From: Roseovarius tolerans
GTDB lineage: Bacteria; Pseudomonadota; Alphaproteobacteria; Rhodobacterales; Rhodobacteraceae
NCBI RefSeq assembly: GCF_900109855.1
Contig: NZ_FOBO01000003.1
Span: 1 to 64,000, forward strand
DNA: 64,000 nucleotides
Reading direction: 5' to 3'
Shown here: positions 25,477 to 35,185 of the stretch, piece by piece
Layout of the letters: each line of letters opens with the position of its first letter
Numbering within the stretch: the first letter of the stretch is position 1
Made by a program: the position numbers and the translations under genes
The notes under the pieces: generated by a model
What the model saw: only the letters and a program-made list of their open reading frames with translations
What the model was told of the DNA's origin: nothing
The model's database searches: none

Positions 25477-27477
25477 ATGGCATTGGCTCTGGGCGTGGAT
25501 ACGGGTGGCACCTATACGGATGCCGTGCTCATTCGGGATGAGCGCGAGGTGGTGGCGAGCGCCAAGGCGCTGACCACGCGGCATGATCTGGCGGTGGGGA
25601 TCGGCGCGGCGGTCGAGGCGGTGCTGGCTGCGAGCGGTGTGGATGTGGCCGAGATCGGGCTGGCGTCGCTGTCGACGACGCTGGCGACGAATGCGCTGGT
25701 CGAGGGGCAGGGCGGGCGCGCGGGGCTGGTCTATATCGGGTTTCGCGCGGCGGATTTGCAGGCGCATGGGCTGGCCGAGGCGCTGGGTGGCGATCCTGCG
25801 CTGGTGATTTCGGGCGGGCACAGCCATGCCGGGAGTGAGGCAGAAGCGCTGGATCGAGAGGCGCTTTTGGCATGGTTAGAGACTGATACAGGCGCGTCGG
25901 CCTATGCGGTGGCGTCGCTTTTTGCGACTCGCAATCCTGCGCATGAGCTGGCGGCGGCGGAGATGATCCGCGAGGTCACGGGCAAGCCGGTGAGCCTGTC
26001 GCATCACCTGTCGGCCAAGCTCAATGGGCCGAAGCGGGCGCTGACGGCGCTGCTCAATGCGCGGCTGATCGCGATGATCGCGCGGCTGATCGACCGGGCG
26101 GAGGGCAAGCTGCGCGATCTGGGTGTCACTGCACCCTTGATGGTGGTGCGCGGCGACGGGGCCTTGATTAGTGCCGATCAGGCGCGGGAACGGCCCATCG
26201 AGACGATCCTGAGCGGGCCTGCGGCGAGTATTGTGGGCGCGCGCTGGATGACCGGGGCGGATCATGCGCTGGTGTCGGATATCGGCGGCACGACGACCGA
26301 TGTGGCGGTGCTGACCGGCGGGCGGCCCGCGATTGATCCGCAAGGCGCACGGGTAGGGCCGTGGCGCACGATGGTCGAGGCGGTGGCGATGCGCACCTTT
26401 GGTCTGGGCGGCGACAGCGAGGTGCATGTGCAGGATGCCGGGCTTACGGGTGGCGTGACCCTTGGCCCGCGCCGGGTGGTGCCGGTGAGCCTGATGGCGC
26501 TGGAGGCGGGCGCGGCGGTGCATGCCGCGCTGGAGGATCAGCTGCGCGCAAGTGCGCCGGGGGAGCATGACGCGCGGTTTGTGCGGGCGGTGCCGGGGAT
26601 CGAGGCCGGAGGGCTGGGCGAGCGCGAAACCACGCTTTTGGGCCGTATCAGAGACGATATCATGCCAGTGGGCAAGGTGCTGCGGTCGCGGATGGACAAT
26701 GCGGCGCTGGCGCGGCTGGTGCGGCGGGGGCTGGTGCAGGTGGCGGGCGTCACGCCGTCGGATGCGAGCCATGTTCTGGGGCAGCAGGCTGGCTGGGATG
26801 CCGAGGCCGCGCGGATGGCGCTGGAGGTGGTGGCGCGCAAGCGGACGGGATCGGGCAACCGGCTGGCGCAGGGGGCGGAGCAACTGGCGCGGATGATCGT
26901 GGATCGGTTGATGCATCAGACGAGTTTGGCCTTGTTAGAGACTGCTTTTGCCGAAGATGACGTGGAGTTTGGCCTGCCGCCCGAGGCCCTGGCGGCGCAT
27001 GTTCTGATGCAGAAGGGGCTCGACCGGCATCACGGGCTGGTGCGGCTGAGTGCCGGGCTCGGCGTGCCGGTGGTGGGGCTGGGGGCCTCTGCCGGATGTT
27101 ACTACCCGGCGGTGGGGGAACGGCTGGACTGTCAGATGATCCTGCCGGAGCATGCCGGGGTGGCCAATGCCATCGGGGCCGTTGTCGGGCGGGTGACGAT
27201 CCGGCGGAGCGGCACAGTGACCTCGCCATCCGAGGGCAAATACCGTGTGCATCTGGAGAGTGGGCCGGAGGATTATGCAGGCTCTGATACGGCGATGAAT
27301 GCGTTGGAGGCGGCGCTGAGCGCCGAGGCGCGGGCGGAGGCCGAGGCAGCGGGGGCGGTGGATATTCACGTCACCGCGCGGCGCGAGGTGAAAGAGGCAC
27401 AGGCCGAGGCGCGGCGGGTGTTTCTGGAGGCCGAGATCGTGGTCGAAGCGAGCGGGCGGCCGCGTATCGCGGGCTGA
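25477..27477 (+). CDS. Hydantoinase/oxoprolinase family protein (HyuA-type)
   Basis: 666 aa with the ASKHA ATPase signature GVDTGGTYTDAVLI at the N terminus and SDIGGTTTDVAVLTGG near residue 265, plus TLATNALVEGQGG. This is the ATP-binding subunit of hydantoinase, 5-oxoprolinase or acetone-carboxylase-like enzymes. No HyuB partner is next to it, so the substrate is unknown. The gene is GC-rich and in frame throughout, 50 bp after queG. Confidence 0.88.
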   Translation: MALALGVDTGGTYTDAVLIRDEREVVASAKALTTRHDLAVGIGAAVEAVLAASGVDVAEIGLASLSTTLATNALVEGQGGRAGLVYIGFRAADLQAHGLAEALGGDPALVISGGHSHAGSEAEALDREALLAWLETDTGASAYAVASLFATRNPAHELAAAEMIREVTGKPVSLSHHLSAKLNGPKRALTALLNARLIAMIARLIDRAEGKLRDLGVTAPLMVVRGDGALISADQARERPIETILSGPAASIVGARWMTGADHALVSDIGGTTTDVAVLTGGRPAIDPQGARVGPWRTMVEAVAMRTFGLGGDSEVHVQDAGLTGGVTLGPRRVVPVSLMALEAGAAVHAALEDQLRASAPGEHDARFVRAVPGIEAGGLGERETTLLGRIRDDIMPVGKVLRSRMDNAALARLVRRGLVQVAGVTPSDASHVLGQQAGWDAEAARMALEVVARKRTGSGNRLAQGAEQLARMIVDRLMHQTSLALLETAFAEDDVEFGLPPEALAAHVLMQKGLDRHHGLVRLSAGLGVPVVGLGASAGCYYPAVGERLDCQMILPEHAGVANAIGAVVGRVTIRRSGTVTSPSEGKYRVHLESGPEDYAGSDTAMNALEAALSAEARAEAEAAGAVDIHVTARREVKEAQAEARRVFLEAEIVVEASGRPRIAG

Positions 27478-27486
27478 GCGCGCGGT

Positions 27487-28107
27487 TCAGCCGCCCAGGC
27501 GCAGGCCGGAACGCCAGACGCGTCGGTCGAAGATGACCTTGGCGAGTGCGATCAGCGCAAGCAGGCACAGCATGGTCTTGGAGACTGTCCCCATCGTGCC
27601 CTGAATCAGCATCGCATGCACAACGGTGCCGGTCACGATTACCACCACGGTGGCCGTGTGGGCGAGCCGCCAGCTGCGCAGGCGCCAGGGCCAGCGGCGG
27701 CGGACGAGGCCCAGGAGTGCGGCGAGGAACACCATCCACATGGCGATCACGCCCCAGGCGGAGAACGGGGTGGGCGAGGTGAATGTCAGGGCATCGACGA
27801 CATCGGGCGGGCTGGTGATCCAGAGGCCCGCGACATGGGCGATCACCATGATCAGGAGAAGCGTGCCGACGATGCGATGCAGGCGGCGTCGCCGGGTTTG
27901 CGAGAGGCCGGGAAGGTAGCCGCCGATCAGCAGCGGCTGGAGCAGGATGAGAACAAGGCCCACGACCCCGGCGAACCCGGCCGCGATATAGACCGGGCTG
28001 CGCCATGCCAGAAGCGGGCTCTGACCGGCGGCGATGAGCGGGATCGCGGTGGCCAGCAGAAGTGCGCCCCAGATCAGCAGGGTCCGGATATGCGGCATGC
28101 CTTGCAA
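27487..28107 (-). CDS. Ferric-reductase-like transmembrane protein
   Basis: 206 aa with about six hydrophobic helices and conserved histidines in HRIVGTLLLIMVIAHVAGLW and AHTATVVVIVTGTVVHAML, suited to bis-heme binding as in the ferric reductase-like (FRD/MsrQ-type) fold. A start at 28098 (MPHIRTLL) is also possible. It begins 10 bp after the stop of the upstream Tat protein gene, so the two form a transcript. It may pass electrons across the membrane. The partner is unknown. Confidence 0.75.
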   Translation of the reverse strand: MQGMPHIRTLLIWGALLLATAIPLIAAGQSPLLAWRSPVYIAAGFAGVVGLVLILLQPLLIGGYLPGLSQTRRRRLHRIVGTLLLIMVIAHVAGLWITSPPDVVDALTFTSPTPFSAWGVIAMWMVFLAALLGLVRRRWPWRLRSWRLAHTATVVVIVTGTVVHAMLIQGTMGTVSKTMLCLLALIALAKVIFDRRVWRSGLRLGG

Positions 28108-28116
28108 TCCGCCGGA

Positions 28117-28605
28117 TCAGGCGGGTTGCAGGACGAAATGCGCCTCGAGGCTGGTGTCGCTCGCGCTTGGCATCACGGGGCGGAGGAACACCGTCTCGAA
28201 GTCGCCACTGTCATAGGCGAGATGGCCGTGCGGCTGGCCGAAGGCGGGCACGATCTGGGGCATTTCGAGCCGGAATTGGCCGTTCTCATCGGTGAGCGTC
28301 GCGCCGTGGCTGTGCGGATCGCGTTCGTGGCCTTCGGTGGTGTGGGCCCAGATCTGGATGCGCTGACCGGGCAGCGGCGCGCCGTCACCGGCGCGGCGTA
28401 CGGTGCCGGTCATCCAGAAGCCGCCGCCGCCGATCCGGTCAACGATGGGTGCATCGGGGAGGTAGTTGTTGGCGCCGCCGCGCATGGTGCGGGTGGGGTC
28501 GAGCCCCGCCGCGCGGGCGGGCACGATCAGGCCGGAGGCCGCGCCCCCGGCGATGGCACATCCGGCGGCGACAAAGGCGCGGCGGGTGAAGAAACTGGTC
28601 GGCAT
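28117..28605 (-). CDS. Tat-exported intradiol dioxygenase-like protein
   Basis: 162 aa from the ATG at 28603-28605. A twin-arginine signal (FFTRRAFVAAGCAIAGG) spans residues 5-21, followed by an Ig-like beta-barrel related to intradiol ring-cleavage dioxygenases: FWMTGTVRRAGDGAPLPGQ, QIWAHTTEGHERDPHSHGA, then DENGQFRLEMP and GQPHGHLAY. The pattern of tyrosine and histidine iron ligands of true dioxygenases is not complete to my eye, so the reaction is open. It is cotranscribed with the ferric-reductase-like gene. Confidence 0.72.
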   Translation of the reverse strand: MPTSFFTRRAFVAAGCAIAGGAASGLIVPARAAGLDPTRTMRGGANNYLPDAPIVDRIGGGGFWMTGTVRRAGDGAPLPGQRIQIWAHTTEGHERDPHSHGATLTDENGQFRLEMPQIVPAFGQPHGHLAYDSGDFETVFLRPVMPSASDTSLEAHFVLQPA

Positions 28606-28768
28606 GTCGCGTCCTTTCTTGGGTTTGAGACGTACGTGGCATGTCTGTTGCGCAATATAGTGCATCACGCGGCGATTCCGATAGGTTGTCTCACAGGGAG
28701 GCGCATGGGCGTCATTTCGCCGGAAATCTGCTCAACCTAAGGGATGTCGGGATTTTTCTGGACAGGTC

Positions 28769-31700
28769 TTGCGGCTGCCGCTTAGGCTGATCTTCAATGC
28801 TATTTTGAAGCCCTTTGAAAACAGCCGCTTTGTTGCTGACTGGTTGGAGCCCGTGCCTGATTTTGTGAAATCAGTCTTGTCGGAAATGGCGCGGTTCATT
28901 GCGCCGCTCAATGCTGCTGTAGAGACCGAAGAGGCGCTTGCGCAGTATCTGCTGAAATTCGGATACGATGTCGATGTCTCGGCCTTGAGTGGATCGGTGC
29001 AGAGCCTTGCCCCGCTGGCTGGATCGACCGCTGATCTGATCGCGCAGGTCGATGGCGATATCGCGCAGGGCGGTGTCGAGAGTATCGACGTTGACGCGGT
29101 CATTGCTCTGGCGCGCGACAGCTTTACCGGGCTGGATGAGTTCGGCGATGCGTTCTCAAGTTTGCAGGATCTGGCGGGCCTGCCCAACAAGACCGAGAAC
29201 CTTGGCCGGTTGCCGGGGGATGTGCTGGCCGATCTGCTGACGCAATATCTGCGTGGCCGGGCGGATACGGCGCTGCGTATCCTGCAGTTTCTGGGCATTC
29301 ATCAGACCGTTTCCGTGCGCGACGATACCGACCCGCGCTGGCGTGGTGCGGCGTATGACTATTACCTGCTGAACTGGGCGCGGCTGGGGCAGTTGTTTCG
29401 TGATCCGCAAGGCTGGGGTCGGGAGGTCTATGGCTGGGGGGATGATTTCGACAGCGATGCCGCGCTGTTCCGGCTGGCGGCGGTGCTGGAGACGATCACC
29501 TCTCTGACCCGGATGGAGCGGATGAGCGACGTTCAGGTGCAGTGGTTTCTTCCACGTGCGGCGGATGACGGCGATGGCCGCACCATGATCGTGGCCCCGA
29601 TTGCGGCGGCGGCTGACAATGGCGGCGTGGCCGAGTTCGGCGCGGCGCTGTTCCCGGTGTCGGGCGCGGGCGCGGGGCATCCGCCGGCGGATCGGGGCAT
29701 GGCGCTCGGGCCCTACTCGAAAGGCAGCTTGAGCCAGACGACAAGCCTGTTCGGCGGGCAGGGTGAGCTGTCGATTGACGGCAATGTCGGTGCGCTGGGC
29801 GGTGCGGTGCTGTCGATGCGGCCCTCGGGGTTGCGGGCCGATCTGGGGGTTGGTGCGGCGGCTTTCAACGGCGAGTTCGGGGCCGAGATGACGCTCTCGC
29901 CGCCGCAGGGCGCGCAAAAAATCGTGCTGATTGGAGAGGCCGACGGCACCCGGGTGCAGATCGACGGAGTGAGCGTGAAGGCGGGCGGGTCGGTGTCGTC
30001 GGCACAGGCGTTCGATGGCTATGTCGCGGGTGGGGTCACGCAGCTGACCATGGTGATCGACCCCGGCGATGACGGGCTGCTCAATGCGGTGCTGAGTGGA
30101 CCGCTGGAGATCAATGCCGGTGATCTGGCGCTGGGCTGGCGACCGGGCAAGGGGGTGTATTTCGAAGGCGGCTCGAATCTGGGGATCGTGATCCCGGTGC
30201 AACTGAGCCTTGGGCCGGTCAATATTTATGAGTTCGGCGTCGAACTCGATTTTGACGAACCGATGACGCTGAAGCTGACCACCACGGGCGATCTGACCAT
30301 CGGACCGCTGTTTGCCTATGCCGAGGATATCGGGGTGTCTGCAGCGCTGGTTGAGGCACCACAGGCCGACGGGATCTTTGGCCGTCACGATGTGGAGTTC
30401 GGGTTTGTGCCGCCCTCGGGCTATGCCCTCGCCTTGCAAAGCGACGTGGTGAGCGGCGGTGGGTTCCTGTCGATCGACGAGAGCGAATATCGCGGTGCGC
30501 TGGCGCTGAAATTCCAGACCTTCGGGTTTTCTGCCTTTGCGATCCTCAACACCGAGTTGCCCGACGAGCCGGGCAAGTTCAGCTTTGCCGCGTCGATCTT
30601 TGGTGAATTCAACGTGCCGCTGGCCTTCGGCTTTTTCCTGACCGGGGTTGGTGGGTTCATCGGGGTCAACCGCACCATCAACAGCGAAGAATTGCGCAGC
30701 GTGCTGTATGAGGGGCGGCTGGATAACCTGATCTTTCCAGCGGACCCGATCGAGAACGCGGCCCGCATTCTGGAGGATATGGCCAATGTGATGCCGCCGC
30801 AAAGCGGGCAGCATATCATCGGGCCGGTGGTCCGGATCGGCTGGGGTCAGCCGGCGCTGGTCGAGATCAAGCTGGGGGTGATCCTCGAGGTTGGCGCGGA
30901 GGTGCGCATCATCATCCTGGGCGGGCTGGGCATGGCACTGCCGACCAAGGAGGCGGCGATTGTCGAAATCAGCATCACCTTCTTTGGCGAGATTGATTTC
31001 AGTGCCCGCACGATCAGCTTTGACGCGACGCTGCTGAATTCGCGGATCCTGACCTACACGATCTCGGGGGATGCGGCGGTGCGCACCGGCTGGGCGCCGC
31101 GGCTGGAGCATGTGGCGTCCTTCGGGGGGCTGCACCCGTCCTTCCCGAAGCCGTCGAACCTGCCGGACCTGCGGGCGATCACGCTCGCCTTTGGCAGCGA
31201 CAACCCGCGCGTCACGATTTCGGGCTATACCGCGATCACTTCGAACTCGCTGCAGTTCGGGGCGCGGGCCGATCTTTATGCGAGGGGCCCTGACCTTTGG
31301 ATCATCGGGCAATTGGCGGCGGAGGGATATGTCTATCTCGATGCGCTGGTCTATTTCGATCCGTTCCAGTTTGATGTGGCGCTGGGCGGTGGGCTGAGCC
31401 TGTTGCGCAATGGCAATGTGGCGCTGAGTCTTGGCTTTGATCTGCGGCTAAAGGGGCCGAATACCTTTTACATCTCTGGCAATGTCTGGGCGACGATCCT
31501 GCGCAAGGATATCAAGTTCGGCATCACCCATCGCTGGGGATCGCAGCAGAGCCTGCCTGTGCCGACGGCAGACCCGGTGGCGCTGTTGCGGCAGGCGCTG
31601 GAAAAGGCACGCGGGTTCGAGCCGGTGGCACCGGTCAACCGCACCGGCGGGGTCAGTTTCGTACAGGCCGACGAGAGCGAGAGCCTGATCGATCCGTTGG

Positions 31701-32422
31701 GCGGGGCGCGGCTGGTGCAGACGGCGGTGCCGCTGGATATCACCATCGAGAAGGTCGGCGAAGGCCAGATCGCTGGCGGTTCGGCCAGGATGGATCTGGC
31801 GGTGTTCGACGCCAATGGCCAGGCGGTGCAGGCGCAGGCGGCCGAGCAGAGTTTCGTGCATGGCCATTTCTTCAACCTGTCCGATGCCGAACGCCTGCGC
31901 GCAACGGTGTTCGAGGATCACAAGGCCGGTGTCGAGATTGCCGGACCGGGGCTGAGCGGGGCCACGGAGGCGGCTATCGAGAGCGATTACGCCTACGAAT
32001 ATGTGGAAATCCCGGTGCAGACGGATGCGCCGCCGCTGGCCGCGCGGGTCACGCCGCAGCGGCCCGATGTTCTGGGCGACGTGCTGCGCCGGTTCAACGC
32101 ACGGGAACTGGAGTTGCGGGCGCAGGCAACGCGCATGGATCTGCTGGTGCAGCCCGACACCCCGGCTCCGGCACCGGTGCCTGATATCTTCGTGTCCGAA
32201 AGCGCGTTCGAAGAGGCGGGCCGGTTCTTTGACACGCTGCCGCCTGCGCCGGATCTGGCCGGGGCTGGCATTCGTGACGAATTGCTGACGGCGGGGCTGG
32301 CCAATGGCTCGTTCGCGCAGGCCGCGCATCAGGTGCAGCCGCTGGGCCAACCGCCGGTGGACATGCTGCACGAGGTCAATCCGGTGATGACCGATTACAT
32401 CTTTGCCGCCGGGCGGCTCTAG
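28769..32422 (+). CDS. Giant beta-rich protein of unknown function (DUF6603-like), operon gene A
   Basis: 1217 aa from a TTG at 28769; a later GTG (28853) or ATG (28886) is possible, because no clear ribosome binding site marks the first. I see no signal peptide or transmembrane segment. Residues about 340-925 are a long run of short beta strands, for example GFFLTGVGGFIGVNRTINSE and LGGLGMALPTKEAAIVEISI. I believe this is the type catalogued as DUF6603, but I could not check it. The C-terminal 290 residues differ (AEQSFVHGHFFNLSDAERLR). It heads a four-gene operon; gene B starts 15 bp later. No enzyme motif is visible and the function is unknown. Confidence 0.72.
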   Translation: MRLPLRLIFNAILKPFENSRFVADWLEPVPDFVKSVLSEMARFIAPLNAAVETEEALAQYLLKFGYDVDVSALSGSVQSLAPLAGSTADLIAQVDGDIAQGGVESIDVDAVIALARDSFTGLDEFGDAFSSLQDLAGLPNKTENLGRLPGDVLADLLTQYLRGRADTALRILQFLGIHQTVSVRDDTDPRWRGAAYDYYLLNWARLGQLFRDPQGWGREVYGWGDDFDSDAALFRLAAVLETITSLTRMERMSDVQVQWFLPRAADDGDGRTMIVAPIAAAADNGGVAEFGAALFPVSGAGAGHPPADRGMALGPYSKGSLSQTTSLFGGQGELSIDGNVGALGGAVLSMRPSGLRADLGVGAAAFNGEFGAEMTLSPPQGAQKIVLIGEADGTRVQIDGVSVKAGGSVSSAQAFDGYVAGGVTQLTMVIDPGDDGLLNAVLSGPLEINAGDLALGWRPGKGVYFEGGSNLGIVIPVQLSLGPVNIYEFGVELDFDEPMTLKLTTTGDLTIGPLFAYAEDIGVSAALVEAPQADGIFGRHDVEFGFVPPSGYALALQSDVVSGGGFLSIDESEYRGALALKFQTFGFSAFAILNTELPDEPGKFSFAASIFGEFNVPLAFGFFLTGVGGFIGVNRTINSEELRSVLYEGRLDNLIFPADPIENAARILEDMANVMPPQSGQHIIGPVVRIGWGQPALVEIKLGVILEVGAEVRIIILGGLGMALPTKEAAIVEISITFFGEIDFSARTISFDATLLNSRILTYTISGDAAVRTGWAPRLEHVASFGGLHPSFPKPSNLPDLRAITLAFGSDNPRVTISGYTAITSNSLQFGARADLYARGPDLWIIGQLAAEGYVYLDALVYFDPFQFDVALGGGLSLLRNGNVALSLGFDLRLKGPNTFYISGNVWATILRKDIKFGITHRWGSQQSLPVPTADPVALLRQALEKARGFEPVAPVNRTGGVSFVQADESESLIDPLGGARLVQTAVPLDITIEKVGEGQIAGGSARMDLAVFDANGQAVQAQAAEQSFVHGHFFNLSDAERLRATVFEDHKAGVEIAGPGLSGATEAAIESDYAYEYVEIPVQTDAPPLAARVTPQRPDVLGDVLRRFNARELELRAQATRMDLLVQPDTPAPAPVPDIFVSESAFEEAGRFFDTLPPAPDLAGAGIRDELLTAGLANGSFAQAAHQVQPLGQPPVDMLHEVNPVMTDYIFAAGRL

Positions 32423-32437
32423 GAAGGGGAGGACGCG

Positions 32438-35185
32438 ATGCCAGAGAAATTCACCCTTCTGCCGCATGCGCAATCGGGCATGTCGGCGCTGGCGCGGCCG
32501 CCCGCTGCGGGCGAGGCGCGGCTGTCGCTGAGCTATGAGTTCGCGATCGAGAAGGATGGGACGACACAGGGCGCGCGCGTGCCGGTCAGATCCGCGCTGC
32601 GGGGGCCGGGGGATATCAAGTCGATCGACCGCGCCGCCATTTCGCGGATCGAGCCGCGCCCCGGCCTGCGCGGCTTCGAGCCGAATTACTTTCCGTTGCT
32701 GGAGTTTGCCGATGCGGATTTTCCGTGGCGGTTTTCGCTCGATACCGGGAGCGGCGCGCGCAAGATGCCGTGGCTGGCGCTGATCGTGCTGGAGGCGGGC
32801 GAGTTTTCCTTTGTGCAGGGCGGGCGTTCGACGCTGCGGCGGATTCAGGTGGGTGATGCGGCGCAATCGCTGCCGGATCCCGCGCAGCTATGGGCCAGCG
32901 CCCATGTGCAGGCCAATATCCCGGATGATGCCACGGGAACGGCGGCACAGAACGCCGAAGCGGTCTTGCAAAGCGATGCCGACGCCAATTTTTCCCGGCT
33001 GATGTGTCTGCGCAAGCTCAAGCCGGTGACGAGCTATTTCGGGTTTCTCGTGCCGGTCTATGAGGCCGGACGGCTGGCGGGGTTGGGCCAAGGCGGCGCG
33101 GCCACGCCGCATGATGCCTTCGCCTGGTCACAGACTGCCGGGCCGGTCGATCTTCCGGTCTATTTCGACTGGCGCTTTACCACCGATGCGCAGGAGGATG
33201 TCGAGCTTTTGCTGCGGCGGCTCAGGGCGCTGGATCTGGACGATCTGGAGGACCTGATCGGGGATGTGGGTGTCTCTGCCGAGACACCGGGATATTACGA
33301 CAAGACGTTTCCGGGGGCGGGTTTTGCCCGGCAATCGGCGATGCAGGTGCCGCGCAGCGGCCACCCCGACCTCGATACCCCGGCGGGTCTGATCGGACCG
33401 ATGACCGGCACGCTGACCGAGGTGATGACCGGCGAGACCCATGTGGGCGACGAGGACGAGGACCCGCTTGTGGCGTTTCCGCCCTATGGCTTTCGCTACA
33501 AGCCGGAAACCGAGATTTCCGAGCAGCGGGCCAGGCGGGGGGCGTGGTTCGATCAGATCAACCTTGACCTGAAGTTCCGGCAGGTGGCAGGGCTGGGCGC
33601 GCGGGTGGTGCAGCGCAATCAGGAGATGTTCGCGCATCTGGCCTGGACCCAGTATGAAGAGATCGTCGAGGCCAATGAACGGCTGGCGCGGTTGCAGGCG
33701 GCCAAGCGCATGGCCGAACGACTGACGGCGCGGCATTTCGAGACCTTGCCGAGCGATGTTTCGCTGGCTTTGTCGCAGGGGCTGCATGGCGCGGTCGAAG
33801 TGTCTAAGGGCATGACCGTGGCGCAGCGACTGTCGCAAAACGGTGTCCCGCTGAGCACTGCGGCGCGCAGCCTGCGCCATGTCGCGGCCAAGCGCAGCGT
33901 GCCGGTGTCGCGGCGTGCCGACATCGCGCAGGATGTGGTGCCGATGCCCGCGGCGCTGGGCGACATGTCGCGCGCGGCGGAGCGGGGGATCACGGATCGG
34001 CGCGCGTCCTTGCGGTTGTCACCGGAGATAGTCGAGGGTCTGGCCCCGCTCTTTGACCTTAAGCGGATAGACGGGATCAGACCGGCCAAGGTGCCGACGG
34101 TCACGGTGCGCACCTATTCAAGCGACGATCTGGTTGCGCCGCTGGCGCGCACCCTTGCGCGGCTGCCTGTCTACAAATCGCTGGTCAGCGTGCGCGGCCT
34201 GAAAGAGACCGAGCGTGCCCAAGTCAAGCCGGTCTGGCGCGCGCCCGAGATCGCCTATCCGATGAGCGCGATGCTGAGGCAGGTCAGCGAAACCGCGCTG
34301 TTCGCCGGGGCCGAAAAGCTGCCCGACAACAGCGTCGCGGTGGTCGAGGAAAACCGGCCCTTTGTCGAGGCGTTCCTGCTGGGCATGAACCACGAGATGA
34401 ACCGTGAACTGCGCTGGCGCGAGTTTCCCACAGACATGCGCGGCACGATCTTTCGGCGGTTCTGGGACAGGGGCCACCCGAAGGGCGACCCGGCGGGCGA
34501 CGATATCGGCCCGATCCACGAATGGGACGCGCGGCTGGGCCGCAACGTGCCGGACGCGGCCAGCAATGCGAAAGAAAACCTGATCGTGGTGATCCGAGGC
34601 GACATCGTGCGCAAGCTGGGCGATCCCATCCTTGCGATCAACATCGCCGGGGATGATGCCGGGTTCACTGCGGGCGCGGGGCGCGATCTTGCGCCTGCGT
34701 TCATCGGCAAGATCGGCGGCGATACCAGTTATTACGGGTTCGAGATATCGCGCGAGGAGGTGCTGGACCCGGCGTTGCGCGACCGGGTCTTCTTCGTGAT
34801 CTACGAGCCCGCCGGGCGGTTGCGCTTCGGGCTCGATGTGGGCTCGCTCGCGGTGCGGCAGGCGCGGCGGGACGAGACGATGATGACCTATGGGTTCAAG
34901 ATGGAGAGCCTGACGGCGCGCCCCTACCGGCCGAAACTGCCGTTTGAAGGACGGGCGCGGCAGGTGCAGACCGACGCGCCGCCGCTGTCACAGATCACCG
35001 GCTGGGATCAGCTGTCATGGTCGCATCTGGTGCCGGGCGCCTCGGGGTATATCGACGTCTCGGCGAGCAGGATTGTGCCGCTTTCGCCCAATCACCTTGG
35101 CGGGTCGCGCACATCGGCGTCGCTGGCGCGGGCATTCTGGCAAAAGCCTGTTGCCGGTGTGCTGCCGCTCAGGAGGGTGTTGTAA
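32438..35185 (+). CDS. Large hypothetical protein, operon gene B (915 aa)
   Basis: Strong GGGGAGG ribosome binding site. It has no signal peptide. The protein is globular. Its conserved-looking lines are MPWLALIVLEAGEF, SYFGFLVPVYEAGRLAGLG, FDWRFTTDAQEDVELLLRRL, FAHLAWTQYEEIVEANERLA, RGTIFRRFWDRG and VFFVIYEPAGRLRFGLDV. I recall uncharacterised bacterial proteins with similar lines in clusters like this one, but no function. The stop overlaps the start of gene C (TAATG), so translation is coupled. Nothing points to an enzyme or a phage structural protein with certainty. Confidence 0.75.
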   Translation: MPEKFTLLPHAQSGMSALARPPAAGEARLSLSYEFAIEKDGTTQGARVPVRSALRGPGDIKSIDRAAISRIEPRPGLRGFEPNYFPLLEFADADFPWRFSLDTGSGARKMPWLALIVLEAGEFSFVQGGRSTLRRIQVGDAAQSLPDPAQLWASAHVQANIPDDATGTAAQNAEAVLQSDADANFSRLMCLRKLKPVTSYFGFLVPVYEAGRLAGLGQGGAATPHDAFAWSQTAGPVDLPVYFDWRFTTDAQEDVELLLRRLRALDLDDLEDLIGDVGVSAETPGYYDKTFPGAGFARQSAMQVPRSGHPDLDTPAGLIGPMTGTLTEVMTGETHVGDEDEDPLVAFPPYGFRYKPETEISEQRARRGAWFDQINLDLKFRQVAGLGARVVQRNQEMFAHLAWTQYEEIVEANERLARLQAAKRMAERLTARHFETLPSDVSLALSQGLHGAVEVSKGMTVAQRLSQNGVPLSTAARSLRHVAAKRSVPVSRRADIAQDVVPMPAALGDMSRAAERGITDRRASLRLSPEIVEGLAPLFDLKRIDGIRPAKVPTVTVRTYSSDDLVAPLARTLARLPVYKSLVSVRGLKETERAQVKPVWRAPEIAYPMSAMLRQVSETALFAGAEKLPDNSVAVVEENRPFVEAFLLGMNHEMNRELRWREFPTDMRGTIFRRFWDRGHPKGDPAGDDIGPIHEWDARLGRNVPDAASNAKENLIVVIRGDIVRKLGDPILAINIAGDDAGFTAGAGRDLAPAFIGKIGGDTSYYGFEISREEVLDPALRDRVFFVIYEPAGRLRFGLDVGSLAVRQARRDETMMTYGFKMESLTARPYRPKLPFEGRARQVQTDAPPLSQITGWDQLSWSHLVPGASGYIDVSASRIVPLSPNHLGGSRTSASLARAFWQKPVAGVLPLRRVL

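Noticed and set aside
29156..31312. 718-codon open frame antisense to operon gene A
   Set aside because: Same shadow type; composition is skewed to Arg/His/Pro, without domains.
35017..35184. Longer start for operon gene C inside gene B
   Set aside because: The extension would overlap gene B by 168 bases and reads as a shadow; the TAATG junction and the basic N terminus favour 35185.
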